From contig JAGDCE010000068.1 in the NCBI GenBank assembly GCA_017958705.1, forward strand, positions 1 to 8,900: DNA of 8,900 nucleotides, read 5' to 3'. Origin of the DNA: Clostridia bacterium (lineage in GTDB: Bacteria > Bacillota > Clostridia > Oscillospirales > CAG-272). A model generated the notes under the pieces. The model ran no database searches. It worked only from the letters and a program-made list of their open reading frames with translations, and had not been told where the DNA came from. Position numbers and translations under genes: made by a program. Each line of letters begins with the position of its first letter. Position 1 is the stretch's first letter. Below, one piece after another: positions 1-7,117 of this stretch.

Positions 1-200
1 ACGGCGGGAGCATAGGGGTTCCCCGTTGCGAACCGGAGAGCAACGGGGGTTCACGTAAGCCCCCGCCCTACAGGGGATCGGTCGCGTGCCCCATCAGAGA
101 TGGGAGGGGAACAGGGGGGTGGGGGTATTTGAGGGGCGGGAGACCCACCAGGAACGCCGTGCAAGCGATTCTCCGGCAGGCGTCGTATCGGCGCAGTTAT
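1..200. repeat. G-run-rich, hairpin-rich intergenic element (probable interspersed repeat)
   Basis: This stretch has no convincing gene and a base composition unlike the coding DNA: many runs of 4-6 G or C. Three hairpins can be read directly. CCCCGTTGC (21-29) pairs with GCAACGGGG (40-48). CCCATC (90-95) pairs with GATGGG (99-104). GGTGGG (118-123) pairs with CCCACC (144-149). From memory, similar G-rich hairpin-bearing intergenic sequence recurs in gut Clostridia genomes, so I call it a likely dispersed repeat or structured RNA relic; I could not check copy number. The left edge is cut by the window. None of the hairpins is followed by a T-tract, so they are not simple intrinsic terminators. 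Confidence 0.45.
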
Positions 201-248
201 TTGCAAAATGTTTTCAATTTACGTAGAGCATTCGAGAAGATTTTAATA

Positions 249-268
249 TATAATTACACTGATATAAT
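249..268 (+). promoter_or_regulatory. Candidate promoter -10 boxes upstream of the metal-exporter operon
   Basis: Two exact TATAAT hexamers lie in an AT-rich strip at 249-254 and 263-268, just before the ATG at 288. Neither has a good TTGACA-like -35 box at 16-18 bp. If the second box is used, transcription would start near 275 and leave a leader of only about 12 nt with no Shine-Dalgarno sequence. The first box would give a slightly longer leader. Treat this as a candidate. Confidence 0.35.
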
Positions 269-287
269 CTTGACTTGGACGTGTAAA

Positions 288-1166
288 ATGGAAATACTTG
301 AAGTTTTACTTGACGCTCTGATAGATACGGCGAAGCTCATACCGTTTCTTTTTGCGGCGTATTTATTACTTGAATATCTCGAGCACCGCTCGTCGAACAA
401 GCTCGCGGAATTTCTCACAAACGGCAAATTCGGCGTGCCCGGCGGCGCCGTTCTCGGCTGTATCCCGCAGTGCGGGATGAGCGTTGCGGTATCGCATCTG
501 TTCTCGGCAGGCGCCGTTGGCGCGGGGACGCTCGTAGCAGTGTTCATCTCGTGCTCCGACGAGTCGATCCCGGTGCTTCTCGCCGATATAACACGCATCG
601 GCTCCATAATACCTCTGCTTCTGTCGAAGGTCGCTTTCGCGGTCGCGGCGGGGTATCTGTTCGATCTTATCTTCAGAAAACACAGATTCGGCGCCGGTCA
701 TCATATCCACGAGCACGACTGCGACGAATGCGACAAAATAGAGGAAGCGCATCACCACCACTGCGGTGAAAAATGCGATGACAACGTATTTCTGTCCGCA
801 CTCAAACGCTCGGGCGAGGTCCTGCTTTTCATCCTCGCCGTCAACGTTGTAATGGGGCTCGCCGTTTATTTCATCGGCGAGGAGGCGATCTCGGGCTTTG
901 CGGAGAGGAACAGGATGCTCCAGCCGCTTTTCGCCGGTCTGATCGGTCTGATCCCGAACTGCGCAGGCTCCGTGGTTCTCACGAAGCTTTATATCTCCGG
1001 CTCGATCGGCTTCGGCGCGGTGTTCGCCGGTCTGTCGGTCGGATCCGGCATCGGTTATCTGTCGCTTCTCAAGGCGAACAAGCATATAAAAGACAATCTG
1101 CTGATAATCGGCTACATATTCGTGATCAGCGTCGCCGTCGGCACGCTCATCCAGCTGTTTTTGTGA
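288..1166 (+). CDS. ArsP_2-like (PF11449) putative heavy-metal/manganese exporter
   Basis: This 292-residue polytopic membrane protein resembles the ArsP_2 family, described as putative heavy-metal exporters and often annotated as arsenic efflux or manganese transport proteins. The substrate is not established. It has an internal duplication: GCIPQCG followed by a hydrophobic segment at residue 57, and GLIPNCAG followed by a similar segment at residue 220. Both halves continue with a Ser/Gly/Phe-rich helix, which suggests two inverted halves. Between them a hydrophilic loop (about residues 138-166) carries 8 His and 4 Cys and is a likely metal-binding segment. I chose ATG 288 because the open frame continues upstream to a TTG at 129, but that extension is Arg-rich, non-family-like and encoded by the G-rich intergenic element. 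No clear ribosome binding site precedes ATG 288. The stop lies 1 nt before the next start, so translation is probably coupled. Confidence 0.75.
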   Translation: MEILEVLLDALIDTAKLIPFLFAAYLLLEYLEHRSSNKLAEFLTNGKFGVPGGAVLGCIPQCGMSVAVSHLFSAGAVGAGTLVAVFISCSDESIPVLLADITRIGSIIPLLLSKVAFAVAAGYLFDLIFRKHRFGAGHHIHEHDCDECDKIEEAHHHHCGEKCDDNVFLSALKRSGEVLLFILAVNVVMGLAVYFIGEEAISGFAERNRMLQPLFAGLIGLIPNCAGSVVLTKLYISGSIGFGAVFAGLSVGSGIGYLSLLKANKHIKDNLLIIGYIFVISVAVGTLIQLFL

Positions 1167-1167
1167 T

Positions 1168-2031
1168 ATGTTCGGGTACGTAAAACCTTTCGTACCGGAA
1201 CTGAAGGTACGCGAAAACGAACTTTACAAAGCCGTCTACTGCGGGCTCTGCAAAAGTATGGGGCGCGGCACAAGGTGGTTTTCACGCCTCAGCCTTTCTT
1301 ACGACGCGGTGTTCCTTGCGTTCGTGCTCGCCTCGCTTCACGGTTACACGTTCGAGGTGTATCCCGGCAGATGCGGGCTCAATCCGCTCCGCAAAAAGCC
1401 TGTCGCGAAGGACTGCGATATACTCAGGTATTCCGCCGCGGTCTCGGCGCATCTTACGTATTACTCCGTGCTCGACAAGATCAGCGACGAGCGCGGCATA
1501 AAGCGTCTTTCGGCCAAGATCAGCCTGCCTTTGTGCAGGAAGATGAAGCGCGCGGCGGAGAAGATCGCGGAGCTCGACGGCGCTTATACGGAAGAATGTC
1601 TGCGCCGCCTGCATGAGATCGAAGCGGAGAAGAGCCCGGGGCTAGACCGCGCGGCATCCTGCTTCGGCGACATGCTCGGCAGATATTTCGAGCTCGGCGC
1701 GCCGGATGACAAAAAGAAAAGCGCGGCCATGATCGGCAACTATACCGGCCGGTTCATATACGCCGCCGATGCCTGCGACGATCTTGAAAAAGACGAAAAG
1801 AAGGACGCGTACAACCCGCTGCGATACGGCGACACGGACGTGCCGGAGCGTCTGCACGCCGCCTACGGCGCCATGTGCATCTGGGCGGACCGCGCGGCAT
1901 CCGAGCTGCAGCTCGAGGGCGGCCTCGGCGACGCGTCGTCCGTCGCGGACAATATAATGAGACTCGGTATGATCGATATCGCGAAGAAAGTCGCGTCTGA
2001 CAGGACCGAAGGAAAGGGAAACGGTAAATAA
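1168..2031 (+). CDS. DUF5685 family protein
   Basis: This 287-residue soluble, helix-rich protein of unknown function is recognised as DUF5685 by its start (YVKPF-x-PELKVRE-x-ELYKAVYCGLCK) and by its place before a J-domain gene, a pairing I recall from Clostridia. Four N-terminal cysteines (C25 and C28 as CGLC, then C69 and C83) could form a metal site. Further on, D201-x2-D204-D205-x3-D209 lies in a helical region and superficially resembles the Asp-rich motif of isoprenoid-synthase-fold enzymes; that is a resemblance only. No signal peptide is seen. The start is 1 nt after the exporter stop and lacks an obvious ribosome binding site, consistent with translational coupling. Its TAA overlaps the next ATG by one base. 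I do not assign a reaction. Confidence 0.75.
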   Translation: MFGYVKPFVPELKVRENELYKAVYCGLCKSMGRGTRWFSRLSLSYDAVFLAFVLASLHGYTFEVYPGRCGLNPLRKKPVAKDCDILRYSAAVSAHLTYYSVLDKISDERGIKRLSAKISLPLCRKMKRAAEKIAELDGAYTEECLRRLHEIEAEKSPGLDRAASCFGDMLGRYFELGAPDDKKKSAAMIGNYTGRFIYAADACDDLEKDEKKDAYNPLRYGDTDVPERLHAAYGAMCIWADRAASELQLEGGLGDASSVADNIMRLGMIDIAKKVASDRTEGKGNGK

Positions 2032-2636
2032 TGGCAAGAGATCCGTATGAGGTGCTCGGCGTATCACGCGGGGCCACAGACGAAGAAATAAAAAAAGCGT
2101 ACCGTGCGCTTGCGAAGCGGTATCATCCCGACAGCTTCACGGACCCCTCGCAGAGGGCGCGCGCCGAGGAGACTATGAAGGAGATCAACGCGGCGTATGA
2201 AAGCATACAGAAGGATAAAAGCGGCTCGTCGTCGGGCTCCGGCTCGTCCTCCGGATATTCGTATCAGGGGCCGAGGAACGGCGGCGTCGGGATCTACGCG
2301 ACGATAAGGCAGTACATCAATTCCAGCATGCCGGACGAGGCGGAACAGCTGCTGAACACGGTCAACCCCGCAGACCGCGGCGCCGAGTGGCACTATCTGC
2401 GCGCCTGCGTCTGCGTGCTTCGCGGCTGGTATTACGACGCTCACACCGCGGCGAGCACGGCTTGTTCGCTCGACCCCGGCAACGAGGAATACCGTCAGCT
2501 GCTCGACATGCTCGAGCGCGACGTGAACCGTGCGGACGGCACTTACCGCACGGCGCAGACATCGGACTGCGACATCTGCTCGATCTGTCAGACGCTCGCG
2601 TGCCTTAACTGCCTGTGCAGCTCCTTTTGCAGATAG
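2031..2636 (+). CDS. J-domain (DnaJ-like) co-chaperone with TPR-like middle and Cys-rich tail
   Basis: This is a 201-residue protein. Residues 1-62 form a J domain with the HPD tripeptide intact (H32-P33-D34), so it should be able to stimulate an Hsp70/DnaK ATPase. A Ser/Gly linker follows (about 64-76). Residues about 85-165 are helical and TPR-like (DEAEQLLNTV, W-Y-DAHTAAS-ACSLDPGN-EY). It lacks the zinc-finger and substrate-binding domains of true DnaJ, so it is a specialised J protein rather than dnaJ. The last 22 residues hold seven cysteines (C180, 183, 186, 191, 194, 196, 200) in CxxC-like spacing, which could bind metal, be acylated, or attach to membranes. The ATG overlaps the DUF5685 stop (TAATG), and a GGAAAGGGA purine stretch upstream serves as ribosome binding site. 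The DUF5685 partner is its most likely functional associate. Confidence 0.85.
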   Translation: MARDPYEVLGVSRGATDEEIKKAYRALAKRYHPDSFTDPSQRARAEETMKEINAAYESIQKDKSGSSSGSGSSSGYSYQGPRNGGVGIYATIRQYINSSMPDEAEQLLNTVNPADRGAEWHYLRACVCVLRGWYYDAHTAASTACSLDPGNEEYRQLLDMLERDVNRADGTYRTAQTSDCDICSICQTLACLNCLCSSFCR

Positions 2637-2642
2637 AAAATT

Positions 2643-3185
2643 ATGAGAGACAAGAACAGACTGAAGCTCATAGCCCTGTGCGGCATTTTCTCCGCCGCCG
2701 AGCTTGTTATAATGTACCTTTCGAGCGTTTTCCAGGTGCTCGATCTCGTCATCGCCATGATGACAGTGCTTTTCACGATCGTACTTCTGTGCGAATACGG
2801 CAAAAAGCCGGCTTTCGCCGTGTATCTTGCCGTTTCGATACTTTCGATGCTGATCGTGCCGCACAAATTCGCGCCGCTCTGCTACGTCTTTTTCATCGGG
2901 CTATATCCGATCATAAAGCCGTTTTTCGACCGGCCGAAAAAGATCGTCGGATATATCCTCAAGCTGGTATACTTCAACGCGCTGTATATCGCGCTGTACG
3001 CGATCACCGCGCATTTCGCACTGCTTGACGATATTTTCGGCGTCGGGACGCTGATGTTCTACGTCACTCTGGCGCTGGCGAATTTCGCGTTTCTGCTCTG
3101 TGATTACGTCATCGGACTGCTGACGGTGCTGTACGTGGCGAAGCTCCGCAAAAAGTACGGATTTGAGAGGATATTCAGAAAATGA
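2643..3185 (+). CDS. Small polytopic membrane protein (S-component-like, function unknown)
   Basis: This 180-residue, very hydrophobic protein has about five or six predicted membrane helices (roughly residues 9-29, 33-50, 56-71, 77-93, 100-125 and 134-165) and a basic C-terminus (KLRKKYGFERIFRK), which places that end in the cytoplasm. It looks like an uncharacterised Clostridia membrane family, and the size and helix layout recall ECF-transporter S components. I cannot name a substrate, and no ECF A/T genes are present in the window. The conserved-looking stretch FFIGLYPIIKPFFDR (about residues 83-97) would be a good search seed. It starts 6 nt after the J-protein stop without a strong ribosome binding site, and its stop overlaps the recG start by 4 nt (ATGA), so it belongs to the same transcript. 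Confidence 0.7.
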   Translation: MRDKNRLKLIALCGIFSAAELVIMYLSSVFQVLDLVIAMMTVLFTIVLLCEYGKKPAFAVYLAVSILSMLIVPHKFAPLCYVFFIGLYPIIKPFFDRPKKIVGYILKLVYFNALYIALYAITAHFALLDDIFGVGTLMFYVTLALANFAFLLCDYVIGLLTVLYVAKLRKKYGFERIFRK

Positions 3186-5236
3186 CCGTTGATATGACCG
3201 CCGAAATAAAACGTCTGTCCGGCGTCGGCCCCGCGGTCGCCGAAAAGCTCAAAAAGCTCGGCATCGGCACCGTGGAAGACCTGCTCTATCATTTTCCGCG
3301 CGCTTACGAGTTCCGCGGGAACGTGAAGACGGTAGCCGCCGCCGAGGACGGGGAGACGGCGTCGTTCGTGCTGACGGTCATGGCTCCGCCGACGTCCGCG
3401 AAGACGCGCAGCGGTCTGATGCTGTTCAAACTCCCGGCGGGAGACGGCACGGGCGGCTGCACGGTGACGTTCTTCAATCAGAATTACGTCAGGACCGCCT
3501 TCACCGTCGGCGCCTCGTACAGGTTCTACGGAAAGGTCAGCAGGCGCGGTAAACACGTCGAGTTGAACTCTCCGGTGTACGAACCGTACAGCGACTCGCT
3601 TCTGCCGTTGTATCCGGTGTATCCGGCAACGGAAGGATTCAGCTCAGTGCGGATCAACAGGCTGATATCGTCGATCGTCGACCGGACCGACACCGTACTG
3701 CCGGAGAACCTTCCCGACGAGGTCGTCTCGGCTGAAGGGCTGATGAGCCGCACGGACGCCGTGCGCGCGATCCATCACCCGACGTCGCTGCAGCAGATCA
3801 GCGACGCGAAGCGCCGCCTCGCGTTCGAGGAGCTGTTCGGCTTCGCGAAGAATGCGAGGAGCCGCAGAAAGCGTGACGACGCCGGTCCGCGCGCCGAAAT
3901 GCGCCCGTGCGACTGCTCCGCGTTCCGCGCGGCGATGGAGTTCGAGCCGACGAACGCGCAGAAGCGCGTCATGAACGAGATCTACTCCGATATGACCGGC
4001 CGCGGCAGGACCGCGCCGATGAGACGTATGGTCTCGGGCGACGTCGGTTCCGGCAAAACGGTCTGCGCACAGCTTGCGGCGTATATCGCATCGGAGAACG
4101 GATATCAGTCGGCGCTTATGGTGCCGACGGAGATACTCGCGCGCCAGCATTTCGAGGACACGGCCGGGCTTTTCGCGTCGTTCGGAAAAAAAGTATGTTT
4201 GCTTACCGGCGACGTCACCGCCAAGGCGAAAAAGGAAGTCTACGAAGCCCTTGAAAACGGTGAATGCGATCTCGTTATCGGCACGCACGCGCTGATCACC
4301 GACAAGGTCGCGTTCAGGAATCTCGGCCTCGTGATCTGCGATGAACAGCACCGTTTCGGCGTGAATCAGCGCGAAGCCCTGCTGAAAAAAGGAACGGGCG
4401 CGCACATGCTCGTCATGAGCGCGACGCCGATCCCGCGCACGCTCGCGCTCGTGCTTTTCGGCGATCTTGACGTATCCGTTATCGACGAGATGCCGCCCGG
4501 AAGGCGCACGGTGCGCACGGCGTACCGCGACGAGAGCAGCCGCGACGCCGTATACGGATTCATCAGAGATCAGGTGGCGCAGGGCAGGCAGGCGTATATC
4601 GTCTGCCCGGGTGTGGAGGAGACGGAGGACGACGGACTCATCCCGCTCGAAGCGCTCACGGAGGGTTTCTCGGCGGAGAATTACGACAGGGAGATGAAGC
4701 GCAGAAAAGCCGCGGTTAACTACGCCGCGACGCTTTGCACGGACGTGTTCCCGGATCTTCGCGTCGGCTATCTGCACGGCAGGATGAAGAGCTCGGAGAA
4801 GAACGCCGTCATGGGCGCGTTCGAGCGCGGCGAGCTCGATATCCTCGTCTCGACCACGGTTATCGAGGTCGGTATCAACGTGCCGAACGCCACGGTGATG
4901 CTGGTTGAAGACGCGGACTGCTTCGGGCTTTCTCAACTGCACCAGCTCAGAGGACGCGTCGGACGCGGCAGGTTCGCGTCGTACTGCATACTGATGTCGG
5001 ATTCGCCCGGGGCGACGGCGGAAGAACGTCTGAAGCTCATGGAGCGAGAGAACAACGGTTACAAGATCGCGGAATTCGACCTGAAACAGCGCGGACCGGG
5101 CGACTTCATCCGTGAAAACGACGAAAAGATCCGCCAGCACGGCCAGCTTAAGCTGCGTATGGCGGGCGCGCTCGACGACGCGCGGCTGCTGTATCGCGCC
5201 TTTGAGTGGGCGGAAAAATACACGGAGGTGAGCTGA
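3182..5236 (+). CDS. recG: ATP-dependent DNA helicase RecG
   Basis: RecG remodels stalled replication forks and branch-migrates Holliday junctions in the cytoplasm. The 684 residues match the usual length of about 680-690. An N-terminal wedge region begins with a helix-hairpin-like LSGVGPAVAEKL and the OB-fold that binds branched DNA. Helicase motifs follow: Walker A GDVGSGKT (286-293), DEQH box (387-390), SATPIPRT (413-420) and motif VI QLRGRVGRG (588-596). The C-terminal TRG region is present as RGPGDF (637-642) and RQHG (651-654), with eight residues between them rather than the about three I expect from well-studied RecGs. ATG 3182 overlaps the previous stop, with a GAGAGGA purine stretch about 11 nt upstream. 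An in-frame ATG at 3194 is an alternative start. No truncation or frameshift is seen. Confidence 0.97.
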   Translation: MTVDMTAEIKRLSGVGPAVAEKLKKLGIGTVEDLLYHFPRAYEFRGNVKTVAAAEDGETASFVLTVMAPPTSAKTRSGLMLFKLPAGDGTGGCTVTFFNQNYVRTAFTVGASYRFYGKVSRRGKHVELNSPVYEPYSDSLLPLYPVYPATEGFSSVRINRLISSIVDRTDTVLPENLPDEVVSAEGLMSRTDAVRAIHHPTSLQQISDAKRRLAFEELFGFAKNARSRRKRDDAGPRAEMRPCDCSAFRAAMEFEPTNAQKRVMNEIYSDMTGRGRTAPMRRMVSGDVGSGKTVCAQLAAYIASENGYQSALMVPTEILARQHFEDTAGLFASFGKKVCLLTGDVTAKAKKEVYEALENGECDLVIGTHALITDKVAFRNLGLVICDEQHRFGVNQREALLKKGTGAHMLVMSATPIPRTLALVLFGDLDVSVIDEMPPGRRTVRTAYRDESSRDAVYGFIRDQVAQGRQAYIVCPGVEETEDDGLIPLEALTEGFSAENYDREMKRRKAAVNYAATLCTDVFPDLRVGYLHGRMKSSEKNAVMGAFERGELDILVSTTVIEVGINVPNATVMLVEDADCFGLSQLHQLRGRVGRGRFASYCILMSDSPGATAEERLKLMERENNGYKIAEFDLKQRGPGDFIRENDEKIRQHGQLKLRMAGALDDARLLYRAFEWAEKYTEVS

Positions 5237-5240
5237 TTTG
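5224..5240 (+). promoter_or_regulatory. Ribosome binding site fixing a TTG start
   Basis: GGAGGTG at 5224-5230 is a near-perfect Shine-Dalgarno sequence inside the end of recG, with 7 nt to the TTG at 5238. It decides the start of the macro-domain gene and explains efficient use of a non-AUG codon. Confidence 0.8.
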
Positions 5241-6293
5241 CCTTTTAAGATCGTAAGGGCTGACATTACCGGGTTCGAGTGTGACGCGATAGCCGTTCCC
5301 GTCGATAAAAGCATGCGCGGAGGCGCGGTCCTCAACGCGCTCGTTTCCGCGTACGGCAAGCGGATAATCGACTCCATCCTATCGTCGGAATACGATAAGG
5401 AAGGCGGCTTCAGCATAGCCGAAGTCGAAGGGATGGCGGCGAAATACCTCGTCTGCGTTCTCGCGCCTTCGTCGGAGGACGATGACGCTTATCCCGGACT
5501 GTTCCGCGCGTACGCCGCGTGTGTGGCCGGAGCGGAGAAAGCCGGAGCCGGCTCCGTTGCGATCCCGCTTATCGGTACGGGCGCCAACGGATTCAACGCG
5601 GAAAAAGCGCTGCCGATAGCCGTCGCGTCGTGCGGGATCTGCATGGAGAAGACGGATATAGACGTCACGCTCGTGCTTTACGACGAGGAGTCGTACGTGT
5701 ACGGCAGACGGATGTTTCCGGAGATCTACGACTACATAACCGCAGCACAAATTACCGAAAGTAATCGCGTCGGACGCATAGATCGGAAAAGACGCGAAAG
5801 GCGCGAAAGGCGCGATACGGACGAGCAGGAGCAGGGAATGATGTTCTGCGCGGCGCCGTCCGCGGGAGCCGCGGCGTTCAGGCCCTCCGCGGTCTGTGAC
5901 GAGTGTCCCGAAACGGATGAAAAAAGCGGGCTTGAAGACTACATCAGACAGGTCGACGCGGGATTTTCCGAGACCCTGCTCGATCTCATCGACAAAAGCG
6001 GGATGACGGACGTGCAGTGCTACAAGCGCGCCAACGTCGACCGAAAGCTCTTTTCAAAGATCAGATCGGATCCGGCTTACAGGCCGAAAAAGGCGACGGC
6101 GCTGTCGTTCTGCATCGCTTTGTCGCTGTCGCTCGAGCAGACGAACAGCCTGCTCGCAAAAGCCGGCTACACCCTGTCGCACAGCAACAGGGGCGATCTG
6201 ATAGTGGAATATTTTATAAAAAACGGAAAGTATGATATCTTCGAGATAAACGAAGCTCTGTTCGCGTTCGATCAGACTTTGCTCGGAGTATAG
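5238..6293 (+). CDS. Macro-domain protein with C-terminal HTH-like domain; divergent ligand loop
   Basis: This is a 351-residue two-domain protein. Residues 1-165 form a macro (Appr-1''-p-processing-like) domain: RADIT (7-11) keeps the adenine-contacting Asp, and IGTGANGF (112-119) is the phosphate loop. In the first loop, however, the usual VNAAN reads AVPVD (19-23), so both asparagines are replaced (V20 and D23), followed by RGG. ADP-ribose binding or hydrolysis is therefore uncertain. A basic Arg/Glu linker (about 180-195) follows. Residues about 232-351 form a helical, helix-turn-helix-like domain with GMTDVQCYKRANVDRKLFSK and an EYFI-x3-YDIFEINEALF tail, a domain I recall fused to macro domains in Clostridia. 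The TTG start is supported by the strong ribosome binding site and by MPFKI fitting the family start. It lies 1 nt after recG and 14 nt before an exonuclease gene. Confidence 0.82.
   Translation: MPFKIVRADITGFECDAIAVPVDKSMRGGAVLNALVSAYGKRIIDSILSSEYDKEGGFSIAEVEGMAAKYLVCVLAPSSEDDDAYPGLFRAYAACVAGAEKAGAGSVAIPLIGTGANGFNAEKALPIAVASCGICMEKTDIDVTLVLYDEESYVYGRRMFPEIYDYITAAQITESNRVGRIDRKRRERRERRDTDEQEQGMMFCAAPSAGAAAFRPSAVCDECPETDEKSGLEDYIRQVDAGFSETLLDLIDKSGMTDVQCYKRANVDRKLFSKIRSDPAYRPKKATALSFCIALSLSLEQTNSLLAKAGYTLSHSNRGDLIVEYFIKNGKYDIFEINEALFAFDQTLLGV
5793..5815 (+). repeat. Short 9-bp in-frame tandem repeat
   Basis: About two and a half copies of CGCGAAAGG start at 5793, 5802 and 5811. They encode an Arg/Arg/Glu repeat in the linker of the macro-domain protein. 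The repeat is in frame, so copy-number changes would only lengthen or shorten the linker. Confidence 0.7.
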
Positions 6294-6307
6294 AAAACGG
6301 AAAACAA

Positions 6308-7117
6308 ATGAAGTATTACGTCGATTTCGAGGCCACGCAGTTCGACCAGGAAATAATCTCGGTCGGGTGCATAAATGAAAACGGGCGCGAATTCTATTCG
6401 CTCGTCAGGCCTCACAGCATGAGAAAAATGACGGGATTCATTACGGATCTGACGGGGATAACGTCAGCGGAGCTGAGACGCGCTCCGGACGCCGACGAGG
6501 TGTTCGAGCGCATGTTCGACTACGTGGACAAGTCCGAGAACGTACAGTTCTACTGCTACGGCAACTGTGACGGCAGATTCGTTAAAATGACGATGAGACA
6601 CGTCACATCGTTCAAAGCGCAGTGCATGCTCGGACTTATTTACAGCAGTCTCACTGACGTCTCGCCGGAGATCTCGGAGATCTTCCGCACGAACCAGAGC
6701 GTTTCGCTGTACAAGCTCGCCGACTACTACAACGTCGCGGGCGTACGCGGCCACAACGCGCTTGCCGACGCGAAGATACTCAAACAGGTATACGAGCACA
6801 CGCGCGGCGAGGTGCTCGAGGAGTGTCCGTTCCCGGAATACGTGGTCAAAAAGAAAGAAAGGACCGAACCTTTCCACGAGCCGGAGCCCGTGAGCGATCC
6901 GCACGTTACGGCGAGTCTCGACGGCACCACGTACGGCTTCGCCTCCTACGGCAAGGCCGCCGACTGGATAATGTCGGAAATTCTGCCCGAAAAGGCGGAG
7001 GTCACCGCTGAGACGAAAAGCAACATAAGCAACCGCATAGTGCGCGCCGCGGCGAACTGCAGCGTGTATCACGGATACGTCTGGAGATCGATCCCGAAAG
7101 AGAACAAGCCTCAGTAA
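6308..7117 (+). CDS. DEDDh-family 3'-5' exonuclease
   Basis: This 269-residue soluble protein has an RNase T/DNA polymerase III epsilon-type exonuclease fold in residues 1-165. The five catalytic residues are visible: D6 and E8 (DFEAT, motif I), D88 (GNCDGRF, motif II), and H149 and D154 (HNALADA, motif III). It should bind two divalent metal ions and remove nucleotides from 3' ends; whether the substrate is DNA or RNA cannot be told. After a charged linker (about 175-200), residues about 204-269 form an extra C-terminal domain (TYGFASYGKAADWI... and a helix rich in Asn/Arg/Ala) that I do not recognise; it may be a nucleic-acid-binding extension. The gene begins 14 nt after the macro-domain stop with only a weak GGA-type ribosome binding site and probably shares its transcript. 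No repair or editing polymerase is encoded nearby. Confidence 0.88.
   Translation: MKYYVDFEATQFDQEIISVGCINENGREFYSLVRPHSMRKMTGFITDLTGITSAELRRAPDADEVFERMFDYVDKSENVQFYCYGNCDGRFVKMTMRHVTSFKAQCMLGLIYSSLTDVSPEISEIFRTNQSVSLYKLADYYNVAGVRGHNALADAKILKQVYEHTRGEVLEECPFPEYVVKKKERTEPFHEPEPVSDPHVTASLDGTTYGFASYGKAADWIMSEILPEKAEVTAETKSNISNRIVRAAANCSVYHGYVWRSIPKENKPQ

Noticed and set aside
129..287. N-terminal extension of the exporter from a TTG at 129
   Set aside because: The extra 53 residues are Arg-rich, unlike the family, and encoded by the G-rich hairpin element; ATG 288 begins directly before the first membrane helix.
200..290. Manganese (yybP-ykoY) riboswitch ahead of the exporter
   Set aside because: There is too little space between the TATAAT boxes and the ATG, and I see no matching stems or conserved loops.
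270..299. TTGACT at 270-275 as a promoter -35 box
   Set aside because: A -10 box at the right distance would fall inside the exporter coding sequence, before no useful start.
2031..2636. Assignment as dnaJ itself
   Set aside because: Only the J domain is shared; the Gly/Phe region, CxxCxGxG zinc repeats and C-terminal substrate domains of DnaJ are missing.
3644..5416. Long open frame on the minus strand across recG
   Set aside because: It is Arg/His/Val-rich with no motif, and opposite a clear RecG; high G+C at third codon positions of recG creates open antisense frames.
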